From: Pirellulales bacterium
GTDB lineage: Bacteria; Planctomycetota; Planctomycetia; Pirellulales; Thermoguttaceae
Length of the DNA: 33,665 nt
Direction: 5' to 3'
Assembly: GCA_016933425.1 (NCBI GenBank)
Contig: JAFGAY010000023.1
Coordinates: 1-33,665 of the forward strand
Shown piece by piece: positions 8,822 through 16,737 of the stretch. Under the pieces are notes generated by a model. The model did not search any database. It saw only the letters and a list, made by a program, of their open reading frames with translations, and had not been told where the DNA came from. The stretch's first letter is position 1. Each line of letters begins with the position of its first letter. The position numbers and the translations under genes were made by a program.

Positions 8822-10366
8822 ATGGCTTATTACCTTGGACTGGACGTTGGAACCTCGGGCACGAAGGCCGTTGTAATGGCGGCCGATGGCCGGGTTCTCG
8901 CGACGGCCACGGCCGATCACGAGGTGGCCTCGCCGCGGCCCGGCTGGAGCGAACAAAATCCCGACCGCTGGCACGCTGCGTCGGTCGAGGCGGCACGCGC
9001 GGCCGTCGAGCGGGCTGGCATCGACGGCCGCCAGGTTGCCGGGATCGGCCTGAGCGGCCAGATGCACGGTCTGGTGGTGACCGACGCCGCCGGCCGGCCG
9101 CTGCGTCCGGCCATCATCTGGAACGACCAACGCACGGCCGACGAAGCCCGCCACGTCGAGCAAACGGTCGGCGGCCGCGACCAACTCATCAGCCTGGTCG
9201 GCAACGCGGCCATGACGAGCTTCACCCTGACCAAGCTCCTTTGGGTCCGCCGGCACGAACCAGGGATTTTCGACCAAACCCGCCACATGCTGTTGCCCAA
9301 GGACTATGTTCGGCTTTGCCTCACGGGCGAATACGTGGGCGACGCGTCGGACATGTCGGGCACGTTGATGCTCGACCAGCGGACGCGCGACTGGTCGGCG
9401 CCGATTCTGTCGACGTTCGAGATCGACCGCGAAATCCTGCCGCCGGTTGTCGAATCGCACGAGATTGCCGGCCGGCTGACCCGGGCCGCCGCCGAGCGGC
9501 TCGGTCTTGCCGAAGGGACGCCGGTCGCGGCCGGCGGAGGCGATCAGCCGGTCGGCGCGGTCGGCAACGGCGTGGTCCGCGAGGGACTCACCAGCGCGAC
9601 TCTCGGCACCAGCGGCGTTGTCTATGTTCACTCGAAATCCTATCGTGTCGATCCGGAAAGCCGCGTCAATACGTTTTGTTCCTGCGTGGCGGGCCAATGG
9701 TGTCTGTTTGGGTGCGTGTTGTCGGCCGGCGGCAGCTTGCAGTGGTTTCGCAACGTGCTTGGAGCGAAAGAAGTGGAACAAGCGCGAACGGCCGGTTGCG
9801 ATCCTTATGAGTTGCTCATGGACCGCGCCGAGAAAGCCCCGCCGGGATGCGAGGGGCTTTTCTTCCTGCCCTATCTAACGGGCGAGCGCACGCCCCACAC
9901 CGACCCACTGGCCCGCGGATGCTGGATCGGCTTGACCGCGCGCACCGGACGCGACGCGCTGGTTCGTTCGGTTGTCGAGGGGGCCACGTTCGCCATGGCC
10001 GACGTCGTCGATCTCTTGCGCTCCCGCGGGGTCGAACCTTGCGAGATTCGCTTGTCGGGCGGCGGGACCCGCGGCGCGCTGTGGCGCCAATTGCAGGCCG
10101 ACGTTTACGGCGCGGCCTGCGCGACGATCAACTGCGAGGAAGGGCCCGCCTATGGCGCGGCGCTGCTGGCGGCTGTCGGGACGGGCCGATTCGCCGACCT
10201 CGACGAAGCCTGCGGCGCGGCAATCCGAGTGACTCAAACCATCCACCCCAGGCCCGATGCCCAGCGGTTCTATCGGGAACTCCATAAGCAATACGACCGT
10301 CTTTACGCTGCACTGAAAGACGAATTCGCGGCAATCGCCCGGTTGCCGCGCGAGATCGGCCCGTGA
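8822..10366 (+). CDS. xylB: Xylulokinase (FGGY family)
   Basis: A 514-residue FGGY-family sugar kinase, slightly longer than typical xylulokinases. It phosphorylates D-xylulose to xylulose 5-phosphate, which enters the pentose phosphate pathway. The N-terminal phosphate motif YLGLDVGTSGTKA, the substrate-contact segment LSGQMHG (M81, H82) and WNDQRT (about 100-105) are present. The catalytic aspartate is D241 in GGGDQP. The C-terminal domain has the GGGTRGALWRQLQADV motif typical of xylulokinases. Its position directly after xylA fixes the substrate beyond what the family alone would. Confidence 0.96.
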   Translation: MAYYLGLDVGTSGTKAVVMAADGRVLATATADHEVASPRPGWSEQNPDRWHAASVEAARAAVERAGIDGRQVAGIGLSGQMHGLVVTDAAGRPLRPAIIWNDQRTADEARHVEQTVGGRDQLISLVGNAAMTSFTLTKLLWVRRHEPGIFDQTRHMLLPKDYVRLCLTGEYVGDASDMSGTLMLDQRTRDWSAPILSTFEIDREILPPVVESHEIAGRLTRAAAERLGLAEGTPVAAGGGDQPVGAVGNGVVREGLTSATLGTSGVVYVHSKSYRVDPESRVNTFCSCVAGQWCLFGCVLSAGGSLQWFRNVLGAKEVEQARTAGCDPYELLMDRAEKAPPGCEGLFFLPYLTGERTPHTDPLARGCWIGLTARTGRDALVRSVVEGATFAMADVVDLLRSRGVEPCEIRLSGGGTRGALWRQLQADVYGAACATINCEEGPAYGAALLAAVGTGRFADLDEACGAAIRVTQTIHPRPDAQRFYRELHKQYDRLYAALKDEFAAIARLPREIGP

Positions 10367-10381
10367 TAGGAGCGTCGACCG

Positions 10382-10888
10382 ATGAAATGCCCCGCCTGCC
10401 AATCGGAACTCCGGCGGATTCTGTATGAGAGCGTGCCCGTGTTCCGCTGTCTGGAATGTCACGGCTATTTATTGAGCGAAAAGCGTTTGGAGGGAATCCG
10501 CCGCTCACCGGCCACGGGCATCGAACAATTGAAGCGGGAAGTGATTCAAGAGGCCCAGCCCGACACGCTCGACTCGGTTCGCTGTCCGCGGTGCGGGCGA
10601 AAAATGGACAAGCGATACATCGAGCAACCGGCCGCGCTGCACGTCGACGTGTGCCGCGAGTGCCGTTTCGTGTGGCTCGACGGGGGCGAGCTGGGCCGGC
10701 TTCAACTGACTAACGAAATGACCCTCAAGGGCCAGGAATCACGCCGGTTTCGCAAGCGGCTGGCCACGATGACGCCCGAGGAAAAAGCCGAGTTCGAGCG
10801 GAACCTCGAAGCGCTGCCCGACGAAAAGGCCGAGCCGAGCATTCTCTGGTCGATGTTCTTTGGCCGGCGGCATGATTGGTTCTGTTGA
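10382..10888 (+). CDS. Zinc-ribbon protein (zf-TFIIB type)
   Basis: A 168-residue protein with two four-cysteine zinc ribbons: C3/C6 with C23/C26, and C68/C71 with C91/C94. The second ends in WLDGGEL, the signature of zf-TFIIB-like bacterial proteins. The C-terminal third is charged and ends in a short aromatic stretch. The start has GGAG eight bases upstream and lies 15 bases after xylB, so it is probably read through from the xyl operon, although nothing suggests a role in xylose use. Proteins of this family have no settled biochemical function. Confidence 0.75.
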   Translation: MKCPACQSELRRILYESVPVFRCLECHGYLLSEKRLEGIRRSPATGIEQLKREVIQEAQPDTLDSVRCPRCGRKMDKRYIEQPAALHVDVCRECRFVWLDGGELGRLQLTNEMTLKGQESRRFRKRLATMTPEEKAEFERNLEALPDEKAEPSILWSMFFGRRHDWFC

Positions 10889-10944
10889 ACCGGGCCGGCG
10901 CATGCCTGGGCGGGGCATTGCCGCGGCGGATGGCAACAAGGCGC

Positions 10945-10996
10945 AAAAAAGAACCGGCTCCCCGCCGCACCCAATCGGGCCATGGCAGGGAGCCGG
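10945..10996 (-). terminator. Rho-independent terminator of the csp-RRM transcript
   Basis: Read on the minus strand, a stem of CCGGCTCCC (10996-10988) pairs with GGGAGCCGG (10962-10954) and is followed by a short T-rich run (complement of 10953-10945). It lies just after the RRM gene stop. Confidence 0.75.
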
Positions 10997-11029
10997 AGAC
11001 TTTTACCCTTGGCAATGGATCGACGCCGC

Positions 11030-11320
11030 TTAGCGGTATCGGCCACCACCGCCGCCTCGGCGAGGTCGGTCGGTCTTTTTGGGCCGGGCTTCATTCACGG
11101 TAATCGCTCGCCCGCAAACCTCGTGGAGGTTCAACTGCTTGATGGCGTTGGCGGCCTCGGCGCCGTTGGGCATCTCGACGAAAGCGAAGCCGCGGGAGCG
11201 GCCCGTTTCACGATCGTTGATAATGCTCACGGAATCGACTTCGCCGTGCTGGCTAAACACGCTTCGGAGGTCTTCCTCCGTGGCGGAATGCGCCAGATTA
11301 CCCACGTAGATGCTGGTCAC
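11030..11320 (-). CDS. RRM-domain RNA-binding protein
   Basis: A 96-residue single RNA-recognition-motif protein that binds single-stranded RNA. RNP2 is IYVGNL (residues 4-9) and RNP1 is RGFAFVEM (43-50). The C-terminal tail is arginine/glycine-rich (PRRGGGGGRYR), a common feature of bacterial and cyanobacterial cold-inducible Rbp proteins. The start is GTG, with AAAGGA upstream. It begins 27 bases after the cold-shock gene, so the two are almost certainly one transcript. Its role as an RNA chaperone under stress is inferred from family and context. Confidence 0.93.
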   Translation of the reverse strand: MTSIYVGNLAHSATEEDLRSVFSQHGEVDSVSIINDRETGRSRGFAFVEMPNGAEAANAIKQLNLHEVCGRAITVNEARPKKTDRPRRGGGGGRYR

Positions 11321-11347
11321 AAAACGTTCCTTTCGGGGTTTGGCGAC

Positions 11348-11545
11348 CTACGCGACCCGAACGTTGTCGGCGCGGGGACCCTTGGGGCCACGACCTTCGT
11401 CGTAGGTCACTCGCTGTCCCTCTTGCAGCGTCTCGAACGACGCTCCCTGGACCGAGCTGTGGTGGAAGAACAATTCTCCGCGTTCTCCCTCGATGAATCC
11501 GAAACCTTTTTCACTGATCAACTTTTTGATCGTCCCTTGCGGCAT
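11348..11545 (-). CDS. Cold-shock domain protein (CspA family), copy 1
   Basis: A 65-residue single cold-shock domain, which binds single-stranded nucleic acid and melts RNA structure. RNP1 is KGFGFIEG (13-20) and RNP2 LFFHHSS (25-31). The aromatic surface is preserved. It closely resembles the second copy at 32759-32956, with the same length, the same MPQGTI start, and the same bases AGGAGTGGCA just upstream of the ATG. It is first in a two-gene transcript with the RRM protein. A leader of about 220 bases is predicted from the upstream promoter. Confidence 0.95.
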   Translation of the reverse strand: MPQGTIKKLISEKGFGFIEGERGELFFHHSSVQGASFETLQEGQRVTYDEGRGPKGPRADNVRVA

Positions 11546-12079
11546 TATGCCACTCCTTGAAAAAAATAAAACACGCGGTAGACCGTCATGGATTCACCCA
11601 GAGCCCATTCTCGTCGGGGAAGATGGCGGTCGGTACTTAGAAGGGAGAAAATCAACCGCGATTGGAGAGTAGCATCTTGAGGACAAGTTGCCACCGCACA
11701 AAAGGTCGGGTGACTGGAACGAGATCGCTCGTATCGAGCCGGGGCCCACTTCACTTCTCACAACTATGGTACGTATACTAGCATGGCCTGGTGGAAAAGG
11801 GAATGGGAGGTTTTCTTTTCTCCAAAAAATATCGTTTTTCCACCCCTCTATTGGCAAAACCAGCGCGGCCGGGTCTTCAGCAATCGTAATAGTTGGGTAA
11901 TAGACTGCTTATTCGACACGGTTTTCCCCATATGCGGGCGACTGGGCATGACCTTTTGCCCTAATCCAGATATGATTACTGTTTGACTTCGTCCTACCCG
12001 GACTGCGTCCGACCAGCGCTGTGCCCTTCCATCGCCGCGCTTGTCAGGCCGCAGCGCACCATAAAAATTGACGTGATCC
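11546..12079. other. Intergenic region upstream of the cold-shock gene
   Basis: About 530 bases between the minus-strand csp gene and the plus-strand large protein, with no supported gene. It includes an AT-rich stretch (about 11765-11910) and the csp promoter candidate. No clear promoter or ribosome site for the gene at 12080 was found. Confidence 0.5.
11775..11783 (-). promoter_or_regulatory. Candidate extended -10 promoter of csp copy 1
   Basis: On the minus strand TGC-TAGTAT forms an extended -10 element with a poor -35 (TTCCCT, 17 bases away). It predicts a start near 11768 and a leader of about 220 bases before the cold-shock gene ATG at 11545. Confidence 0.35.
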
Positions 12080-13909
12080 ATGACAGATGCGGCCTGCCGA
12101 AGTGCCCATACGTTCCACATCCCCGTCATGGGTACGGGTTTCATGATCGATGCGCCGCTTCGGATCGCGAAATACGGCATTTCGTCGGTAATCTCGCTGG
12201 TCGACGACGTGCTCATCGAGCAAATGCGGAAATTTCACTGCCAGCGAGCGGGAGAACCCTACGAAGAAATCGCCTCCGGCGAGGAAGATGCCCGAGCCCG
12301 CCGCATCACCGCCTATTTGAATCTTCTGGACCGGCTGGTTGGCCGTCAGGTCGACAGTCTGAGGGCTTCGCCCTTTGAGCCCGGAAGCGAGATCACCCGC
12401 TATTACGAGTTGTTGCCCGAGTCCCCTCTTTTGGGGGCCTATCGCGAGATGCTGGCGACCGACGATCCGGGGCAGCGCCGGGAGCGAGAGCAGTTGCTCC
12501 GCGGTCTTGCGGTGCCCGGCAGCATCGACGTGAACATCATGGCGAAGGGCGACCGCGACGCCTATCGGGACGGCGAAAAATTGCCCGCCCGATTCAGCGA
12601 CGCCTCGGCCGCCTTGCGAGGCTACGCCGAGAGCACGCTTCGTTCGTCCATCGTTTTCTCCGCCGGCTTCAATCCACGTCTTTATGGCTACATGGCGGAG
12701 TTCGACGACTTCTTGCCCGACGCGGAAGGCGCGATCAAGAAAAAAATCGTTCTCAAGGTCAGCGATTATCACTCGGCTGCCGTTCAGGGGCGATTTCTCG
12801 CCAAACGCGGGTTGTGGGTCTCCGAGTACCGGGTCGAGTCTGGGTTGAACTGCGGTGGCCACGCTTTCGCCACCAAAGGGTTGTTGCTGGGACCGATCCT
12901 GGAGACTTTCCAACGGAACAAGAAGGACCTGATCGAGCAATTGCACAACGAGTATTGCCGATCGCTTGTCCGGCGCGGCCTGCCGGCGCCGTCGCAGCCC
13001 CACGACGTCCGAATTACCGTGCAAGGCGGCATTGGGACCGCCGCCGAGGACGCGTTCCTGCGCGAGGTTTACGGCGCCGACGGCACGGGCTGGGGAACCC
13101 CGTTTCTGCTTGTGCCCGAGGTGACCAACCTCGACGATGAGCATCTCCGGAAGCTGTCCGCGGTTAGCAACGGCGATGTCTACCTGAGCGATAGTTCGCC
13201 CTTCGGAATGCCTTTCTGGAACCTCCGCACTTCCGCCAGCGAAGCGGCGCGGCGGCGGCGCATTGCCGAAGGTCGTCCCGGCAGCATTTGCACGAAAGGC
13301 TTTGTCAAGCTGTTCAACACCGAATTTACTCCGCAGCCGATCTGCACCGCATCGCGCCAGTATCAGCAGCAAAAGCTGCGGCAGCTCGACCAGGAGGACA
13401 TGAGCCCCGAACGACGCGAAGCAATACGCCGGGGAATACTGGCCAAATCGTGCATTTGCCACGATCTGGCGGGCGGGGCTACGTTGAAGCTCGGGATCGA
13501 CCCGGCGGCCGCCACGGCCGTCTGCTGCGGCCCCAACATCACGAGTTTTTCAAAGATAGCCACGCTGGAAGAGATGGTCGGACACATCTACGGCCGGCTC
13601 TCGCTCGTGACCGATCCCGACCGCCCGCACATGTTCATCCGGGAACTGGCTCTCTATCTGGACTTCCTTCGCGCCGAATGGGACAAGCACGCCTTGGAAC
13701 TGTCGACCAACTCGCCCGACTATTTTCGTGAATTCAAGGAAAATCTACTCGAGGGCATCGATCATTATCGCCAACTTGCCGTTCGGCTTCCCGAGGAGAC
13801 GCGGCACCGATTCGTCAAGGAACTGGAAGCCCTGCGCGAAGCGGTCGACGCAGCTCCGATGACGACCGCCTCGCGGAATACCCATCGAAATCAAACCACG
13901 GGAGCCTGA
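12080..13909 (+). CDS. Large uncharacterised protein with an NPD/IMPDH-like FMN-barrel signature
   Basis: A 609-residue protein I do not recognise by name. The middle (about 220-350) resembles FMN-dependent TIM-barrel enzymes of the nitronate monooxygenase type: KIVLKVSDYHS, GLNCGGHAF (256-264), QGGIGTAAED (315-324), and GADGTGWGTPFLLVPE (332-347). The N terminus FHIPVMGTGFMIDAP...GISSVISLVDD fits the first strand of such a barrel. The second half is unusual, with cysteines at 404, 422, 458, 460, 482 and 483 (SCICHD and AVCCGPN), which might bind a metal or Fe-S cluster, and a helical C-terminal 120 residues. The start at 12080 keeps the barrel's first strand; no ribosome site is clear. A tiny basic protein follows after six bases. 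Function is not known to me. Confidence 0.6.
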   Translation: MTDAACRSAHTFHIPVMGTGFMIDAPLRIAKYGISSVISLVDDVLIEQMRKFHCQRAGEPYEEIASGEEDARARRITAYLNLLDRLVGRQVDSLRASPFEPGSEITRYYELLPESPLLGAYREMLATDDPGQRREREQLLRGLAVPGSIDVNIMAKGDRDAYRDGEKLPARFSDASAALRGYAESTLRSSIVFSAGFNPRLYGYMAEFDDFLPDAEGAIKKKIVLKVSDYHSAAVQGRFLAKRGLWVSEYRVESGLNCGGHAFATKGLLLGPILETFQRNKKDLIEQLHNEYCRSLVRRGLPAPSQPHDVRITVQGGIGTAAEDAFLREVYGADGTGWGTPFLLVPEVTNLDDEHLRKLSAVSNGDVYLSDSSPFGMPFWNLRTSASEAARRRRIAEGRPGSICTKGFVKLFNTEFTPQPICTASRQYQQQKLRQLDQEDMSPERREAIRRGILAKSCICHDLAGGATLKLGIDPAAATAVCCGPNITSFSKIATLEEMVGHIYGRLSLVTDPDRPHMFIRELALYLDFLRAEWDKHALELSTNSPDYFREFKENLLEGIDHYRQLAVRLPEETRHRFVKELEALREAVDAAPMTTASRNTHRNQTTGA

Positions 13910-13915
13910 AGATCC

Positions 13916-14071
13916 ATGTCCAAAGACCAGAACACCTACGCCAAACGGGCCAGGGAAACCGAGAAAAAACGAAAGGCCGAGGCAAAAAGAGCGCGCCGCC
14001 AAAGGAAGAAAGAGCAGGCCGGCCAGACCGATTCCGTCACGGTTGTCGAGACGGCCGACGTCGAGGAGTAA
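13916..14071 (+). CDS. Small, highly basic 51-residue protein
   Basis: Begins MSKDQNTYAKRARETEKKRK, then a run rich in Lys/Arg/Ala (residues 9-34) and an acidic tail ending ETADVEE. GGAG precedes the ATG, and the gene starts six bases after the large protein's stop, which indicates co-transcription. The basic segment would form one charged helix. Similar short Lys-rich proteins and N-terminal extensions occur next to cold-shock domains in other phyla, so nucleic-acid or ribosome binding is plausible; that is inference. Confidence 0.7.
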   Translation: MSKDQNTYAKRARETEKKRKAEAKRARRQRKKEQAGQTDSVTVVETADVEE

Positions 14072-14193
14072 ACAACCGACAAGAAGTCAAAGCATGGAAG
14101 GAAACCGTATTTGTTTTTCGCGCGGGCCTCATGGTTCTGGACCCGTAAACGAAGAAGGGCCACTCCCTCAGAACCGGATGGAGAAATAATCCC

Positions 14194-14568
14194 ATGACTT
14201 TAGCGTCCCGACGTGCTAAAGCCGTTGCCGAGATTCTGTGGGAGCTGAAGCAAGCCGACAAGGTTGCCACGCTAAGCTCGATTGCCAAACGTGCCGGATT
14301 CAGCCCGGGCTCAAACGGCCGGACGATCCTCACTTGCCTAAAAACCGTTCGTCGCGACTGGTCGCATCTCCAGTGGTGGCGAGCCGTTGCCGACAACGGC
14401 CAGATCGACCAGGAGCAGCTAACGTGTCTAGTCGGCGCTGGTTTCGAAAGCGAATCGGTCGACGGCGACGCCGTTGTGCTCAAACGGCTGGACGAACGGC
14501 TGATGAATTGGGACGAGCCGGATGATTCGCAAACCGACGAGGCTCCTTCGACCGCCCAACAGGGATAG
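14194..14568 (+). CDS. Alkyltransferase-like (ATL/MGMT-fold) DNA-binding protein, probable
   Basis: A 124-residue protein whose layout fits the winged-helix domain of O6-alkylguanine DNA alkyltransferases: TLSSIAKRAGF, a short glycine loop, a recognition-helix region, then LQWWRAVADNGQI (59-71). In active enzymes the equivalent place reads PCHRV; here the cysteine is replaced by tryptophan, as in ATL proteins, which bind alkylated guanine without repairing it and pass the lesion to nucleotide excision repair. The last 20 residues are acidic and probably disordered. A purine-rich GGAGAAA site lies upstream. The assignment rests on motif resemblance, so another winged-helix protein cannot be excluded. 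Confidence 0.6.
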   Translation: MTLASRRAKAVAEILWELKQADKVATLSSIAKRAGFSPGSNGRTILTCLKTVRRDWSHLQWWRAVADNGQIDQEQLTCLVGAGFESESVDGDAVVLKRLDERLMNWDEPDDSQTDEAPSTAQQG

Positions 14569-14622
14569 TGGACGTGTTGCCGGGGGACGCGGGGCAAGCG
14601 GTTGGACGGTCTTGCTACGAGA

Positions 14623-14865
14623 TCACCCAATGATCTTGTCGTCGTCGGCCAGCACTTTCCAAAGATGGTCGTAGTCGGTCGCCTTGCGGACGTCGGCAAG
14701 CAGGTCGTCTCTTGTGCCTTCGGCGCTGCGTCCTTGGTGTTCGACGTAGATGGTCCGTTCGCCCGCCATGACCTGGAGACTTTCCAACTCGGCGTTGCTG
14801 AACTTTTCTTCAATGGCCCTTTTTACGGCCGCCGCGGCATAATCGATGTCTCGAAGTCGCGCCAT
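14623..14865 (-). CDS. Uncharacterised 80-residue protein
   Basis: A short, soluble, acidic and helical protein with no membrane segment and no motif I recognise. The GGGAG six bases before the ATG and its location 43 bases after the acyltransferase gene support it as a real last gene of the minus-strand series. It meets the ATL-like gene tail to tail, with 54 bases between the stops. Confidence 0.6.
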   Translation of the reverse strand: MARLRDIDYAAAAVKRAIEEKFSNAELESLQVMAGERTIYVEHQGRSAEGTRDDLLADVRKATDYDHLWKVLADDDKIIG

Positions 14866-14908
14866 GGTATTCTCCCTTTTTGCGATAGAAATAGTAGCGC
14901 GCGAGCCG

Positions 14909-15613
14909 TCAATCCGCTTTGACTCGACATGGCTCGGGCGAGCCTATTCTTGCCGTCTCCGCCAACAGTTCCGCCGTCTCGTTCAGGCGATCCATCGCGG
15001 TTTGAATTCGGTCGACATATGTCCGGAGTTGATCGCTTCCGAGGTTGGGGGGAACCCGGATGGGCTCGCCACCGAGCAAAAACACTTTTGTAAACGGCTT
15101 CGGGACGACCAGATCGGTCCAACTTCCCCGGATTCTCCAGCATCGCACGCACGAACACGCGGTGGGAACCACGGCCCGTCCGGTGCGCGACGCGAGAAAG
15201 GCGATTCCCGCGCTCATCCGGCGGCGCGGGCCGCGCGGGCCGTCGGGAGTGATGGCAATATCCTTGTCCTCGACGGCTCGCATGAGTTGCCGCATCGCGC
15301 CGGGTCCGATGTGATTGGTCGATCCGCGTATGGTCGACATGCCGACTCTTCGCAGCACCTCGGCCACGAACCATCCGTCCGCGTGCCGGCTCGTCAGCGC
15401 GGCGGCCGAATCCGACTTGCCCGCGAACACGGGAATGACCATCGAGTCATGCCATACGCAATAGAGAAATCGCTCTCGCGGCGGCTTGGCATAGGGATTG
15501 GTGCCGGGCGTGCTTTCGCGCAGGCTCAATCTCAACGTCCGAAAAAGCAGCCAAAGGGCTGCCGCGAACAAACCTGCCGCGAGACTCGTCAATCGGCGAC
15601 TGTGTATTCTCAA
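14909..15613 (-). CDS. DUF374 lysophospholipid acyltransferase-type protein
   Basis: A 234-residue protein of the DUF374 family, related to the LPLAT acyltransferases that transfer acyl groups to lipid A or lysophospholipid at the membrane. An N-terminal hydrophobic segment (about 8-25) would anchor it. WHDSMVIP (H55, D56) is the family's counterpart of the acyltransferase HxxxxD site, and TPDGPRGPRR (about 122-131) is the diagnostic second motif. The start codon is TTG at 15613, overlapping the TGA of the ankyrin gene by four bases (TTGA), with GGGAG upstream; translational coupling is likely. Confidence 0.85.
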   Translation of the reverse strand: MRIHSRRLTSLAAGLFAAALWLLFRTLRLSLRESTPGTNPYAKPPRERFLYCVWHDSMVIPVFAGKSDSAAALTSRHADGWFVAEVLRRVGMSTIRGSTNHIGPGAMRQLMRAVEDKDIAITPDGPRGPRRRMSAGIAFLASRTGRAVVPTACSCVRCWRIRGSWTDLVVPKPFTKVFLLGGEPIRVPPNLGSDQLRTYVDRIQTAMDRLNETAELLAETARIGSPEPCRVKAD

Positions 15614-15930
15614 GAGGTTCTCTCCCGGAGCAAGGCAGCCACCTCGGAGCGACCTTCTTGAATGGCGATTTCGATAGCCGTTCGTCCTCGCCGCGCGCGA
15701 GCCAGCGGCTCGGCGCCCGAGTCGAGCAGCACGCCAACCACCTCAATGTGCCCCCGAGCGGACGCCCACATCAACGCGGTGAAACCGTCCTTGCACCTGG
15801 CGTTGGGGTCGGTGCCTCCCCTAAGCAGTTTTCGGACCTGGTCCAGGTGTCCATCCTGGGCCGCCCCAACCAGCTCGGCTTTCTTTCTCTTTTTTCTGTT
15901 TGAGAAAAAGAGTTTGAGACGTCGTATCAT
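15610..15930 (-). CDS. Small ankyrin-repeat protein
   Basis: A 106-residue protein with a basic N terminus (FSNRKKRKKAEL) followed by about three ankyrin repeats: AAQDGHLDQVRKLLRGGTDP, then DGFTALMWASARGHIEVVGVLLDSGAEP, and a third, GRTAIEIAIQEGRSEVAALL. Ankyrin repeats mediate protein-protein contacts. I chose the ATG at 15930 with GGAGG upstream; an in-frame start at 15963 would add 11 residues before that ribosome site. It is translationally coupled to the downstream acyltransferase. The partner protein is unknown. Confidence 0.85.
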   Translation of the reverse strand: MIRRLKLFFSNRKKRKKAELVGAAQDGHLDQVRKLLRGGTDPNARCKDGFTALMWASARGHIEVVGVLLDSGAEPLARARRGRTAIEIAIQEGRSEVAALLRERTS

Positions 15931-16009
15931 CGTGCAATCCCCTCCATGGCTTTCGATTCTCATGTGAATTACGGGGCCGTCGCGTCCGCGTCGGACGCAT
16001 CCGGAATCG

Positions 16010-16735
16010 CTAGCCGCGTTGTGCGCGTTTCTGTACGTCGGTCTCGATCGCGCCGAAGGTGGCTTCGTGGCGCTGGACCGTCAGGTGCAGGACGTGCAGC
16101 AGACGCTTTGCCGTGTATAGGTTGGTGACGATCCGCTGTGTCACGGCGATCGGCCGGGTTGGCGCGCCGAACGGTTGCGGGTTGAGCCCGAAATCAATGA
16201 TCAACTCCTCGGGCGTGCCCGTCACTCGGCAAAAATTGGCGTAACCGGCCACCGCTGCGGAGTCATCGACGTCGACTTGTTCCGGCTGAGGTGGCCGCGA
16301 CGACTGAGACTCGGCATTGGACGGACGCGCGCTGGTCAGGGAAACCGGGCCGTTTGATTCTGGTTGGTTCAAGGCAAGATTCCTTTTCATTGGGAGGGAG
16401 GTTGGCGGCTCAATCGGTTCGCCGGCAAGATCCGGCGCGGGCTTATCCGAGTCCATGGAGTTTTGCCATGTCGAATGCGGCGATGCCGACGGTGCGTGGA
16501 CGGTTCGGGGCGGAACTCGCAGTCGGTCGAGCACTCCCCGGACTCCCTCTACGCTGCCAGCCGCCTTCAAGGCAGGACGCCGCTGGTTCTCGTACTGAAG
16601 GCTGCCCGACAGCGTCACCTGGCCGTTGGAAATCGTCGCGGTGACCCGGCCGTGCGAACCCAAGCTCATTCTCGCAAGATGCTGGTTGACCTTCTTGAGA
16701 ATCGCCTTGTCCGACACCGAGCCTTGGCGCGACAT
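16010..16735 (-). CDS. BON-domain / DUF3467 fusion protein
   Basis: A 241-residue protein in three parts. Residues about 10-75 form a BON domain (SDKAILKKVNQHL...VTATISNGQVTLSGSL...GVRGVLDRL), a fold linked to membrane or lipid association. A Pro/Ser-rich linker of some 80 residues follows. Residues about 160-238 are a DUF3467 domain (YANFCRVTGTPEELIIDFG...RIVTNLYTAKRLLHVLH...RHEATFG). No signal peptide is visible, so it should be cytoplasmic. The ATG at 16735 lies two bases after the upstream gene's stop, with GGAG within that gene's end. No ribosome site precedes the internal methionine before the DUF3467 part, which argues for one fused protein. Function unknown. Confidence 0.75.
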   Translation of the reverse strand: MSRQGSVSDKAILKKVNQHLARMSLGSHGRVTATISNGQVTLSGSLQYENQRRPALKAAGSVEGVRGVLDRLRVPPRTVHAPSASPHSTWQNSMDSDKPAPDLAGEPIEPPTSLPMKRNLALNQPESNGPVSLTSARPSNAESQSSRPPQPEQVDVDDSAAVAGYANFCRVTGTPEELIIDFGLNPQPFGAPTRPIAVTQRIVTNLYTAKRLLHVLHLTVQRHEATFGAIETDVQKRAQRG

Positions 16736-16737
16736 GA

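Noticed and set aside
12044-13462. 472-residue open frame antisense to the FMN-barrel-like gene
   Set aside because: The plus-strand frame has domain-like motifs and a linked downstream gene; the antisense one has neither and no ribosome site.
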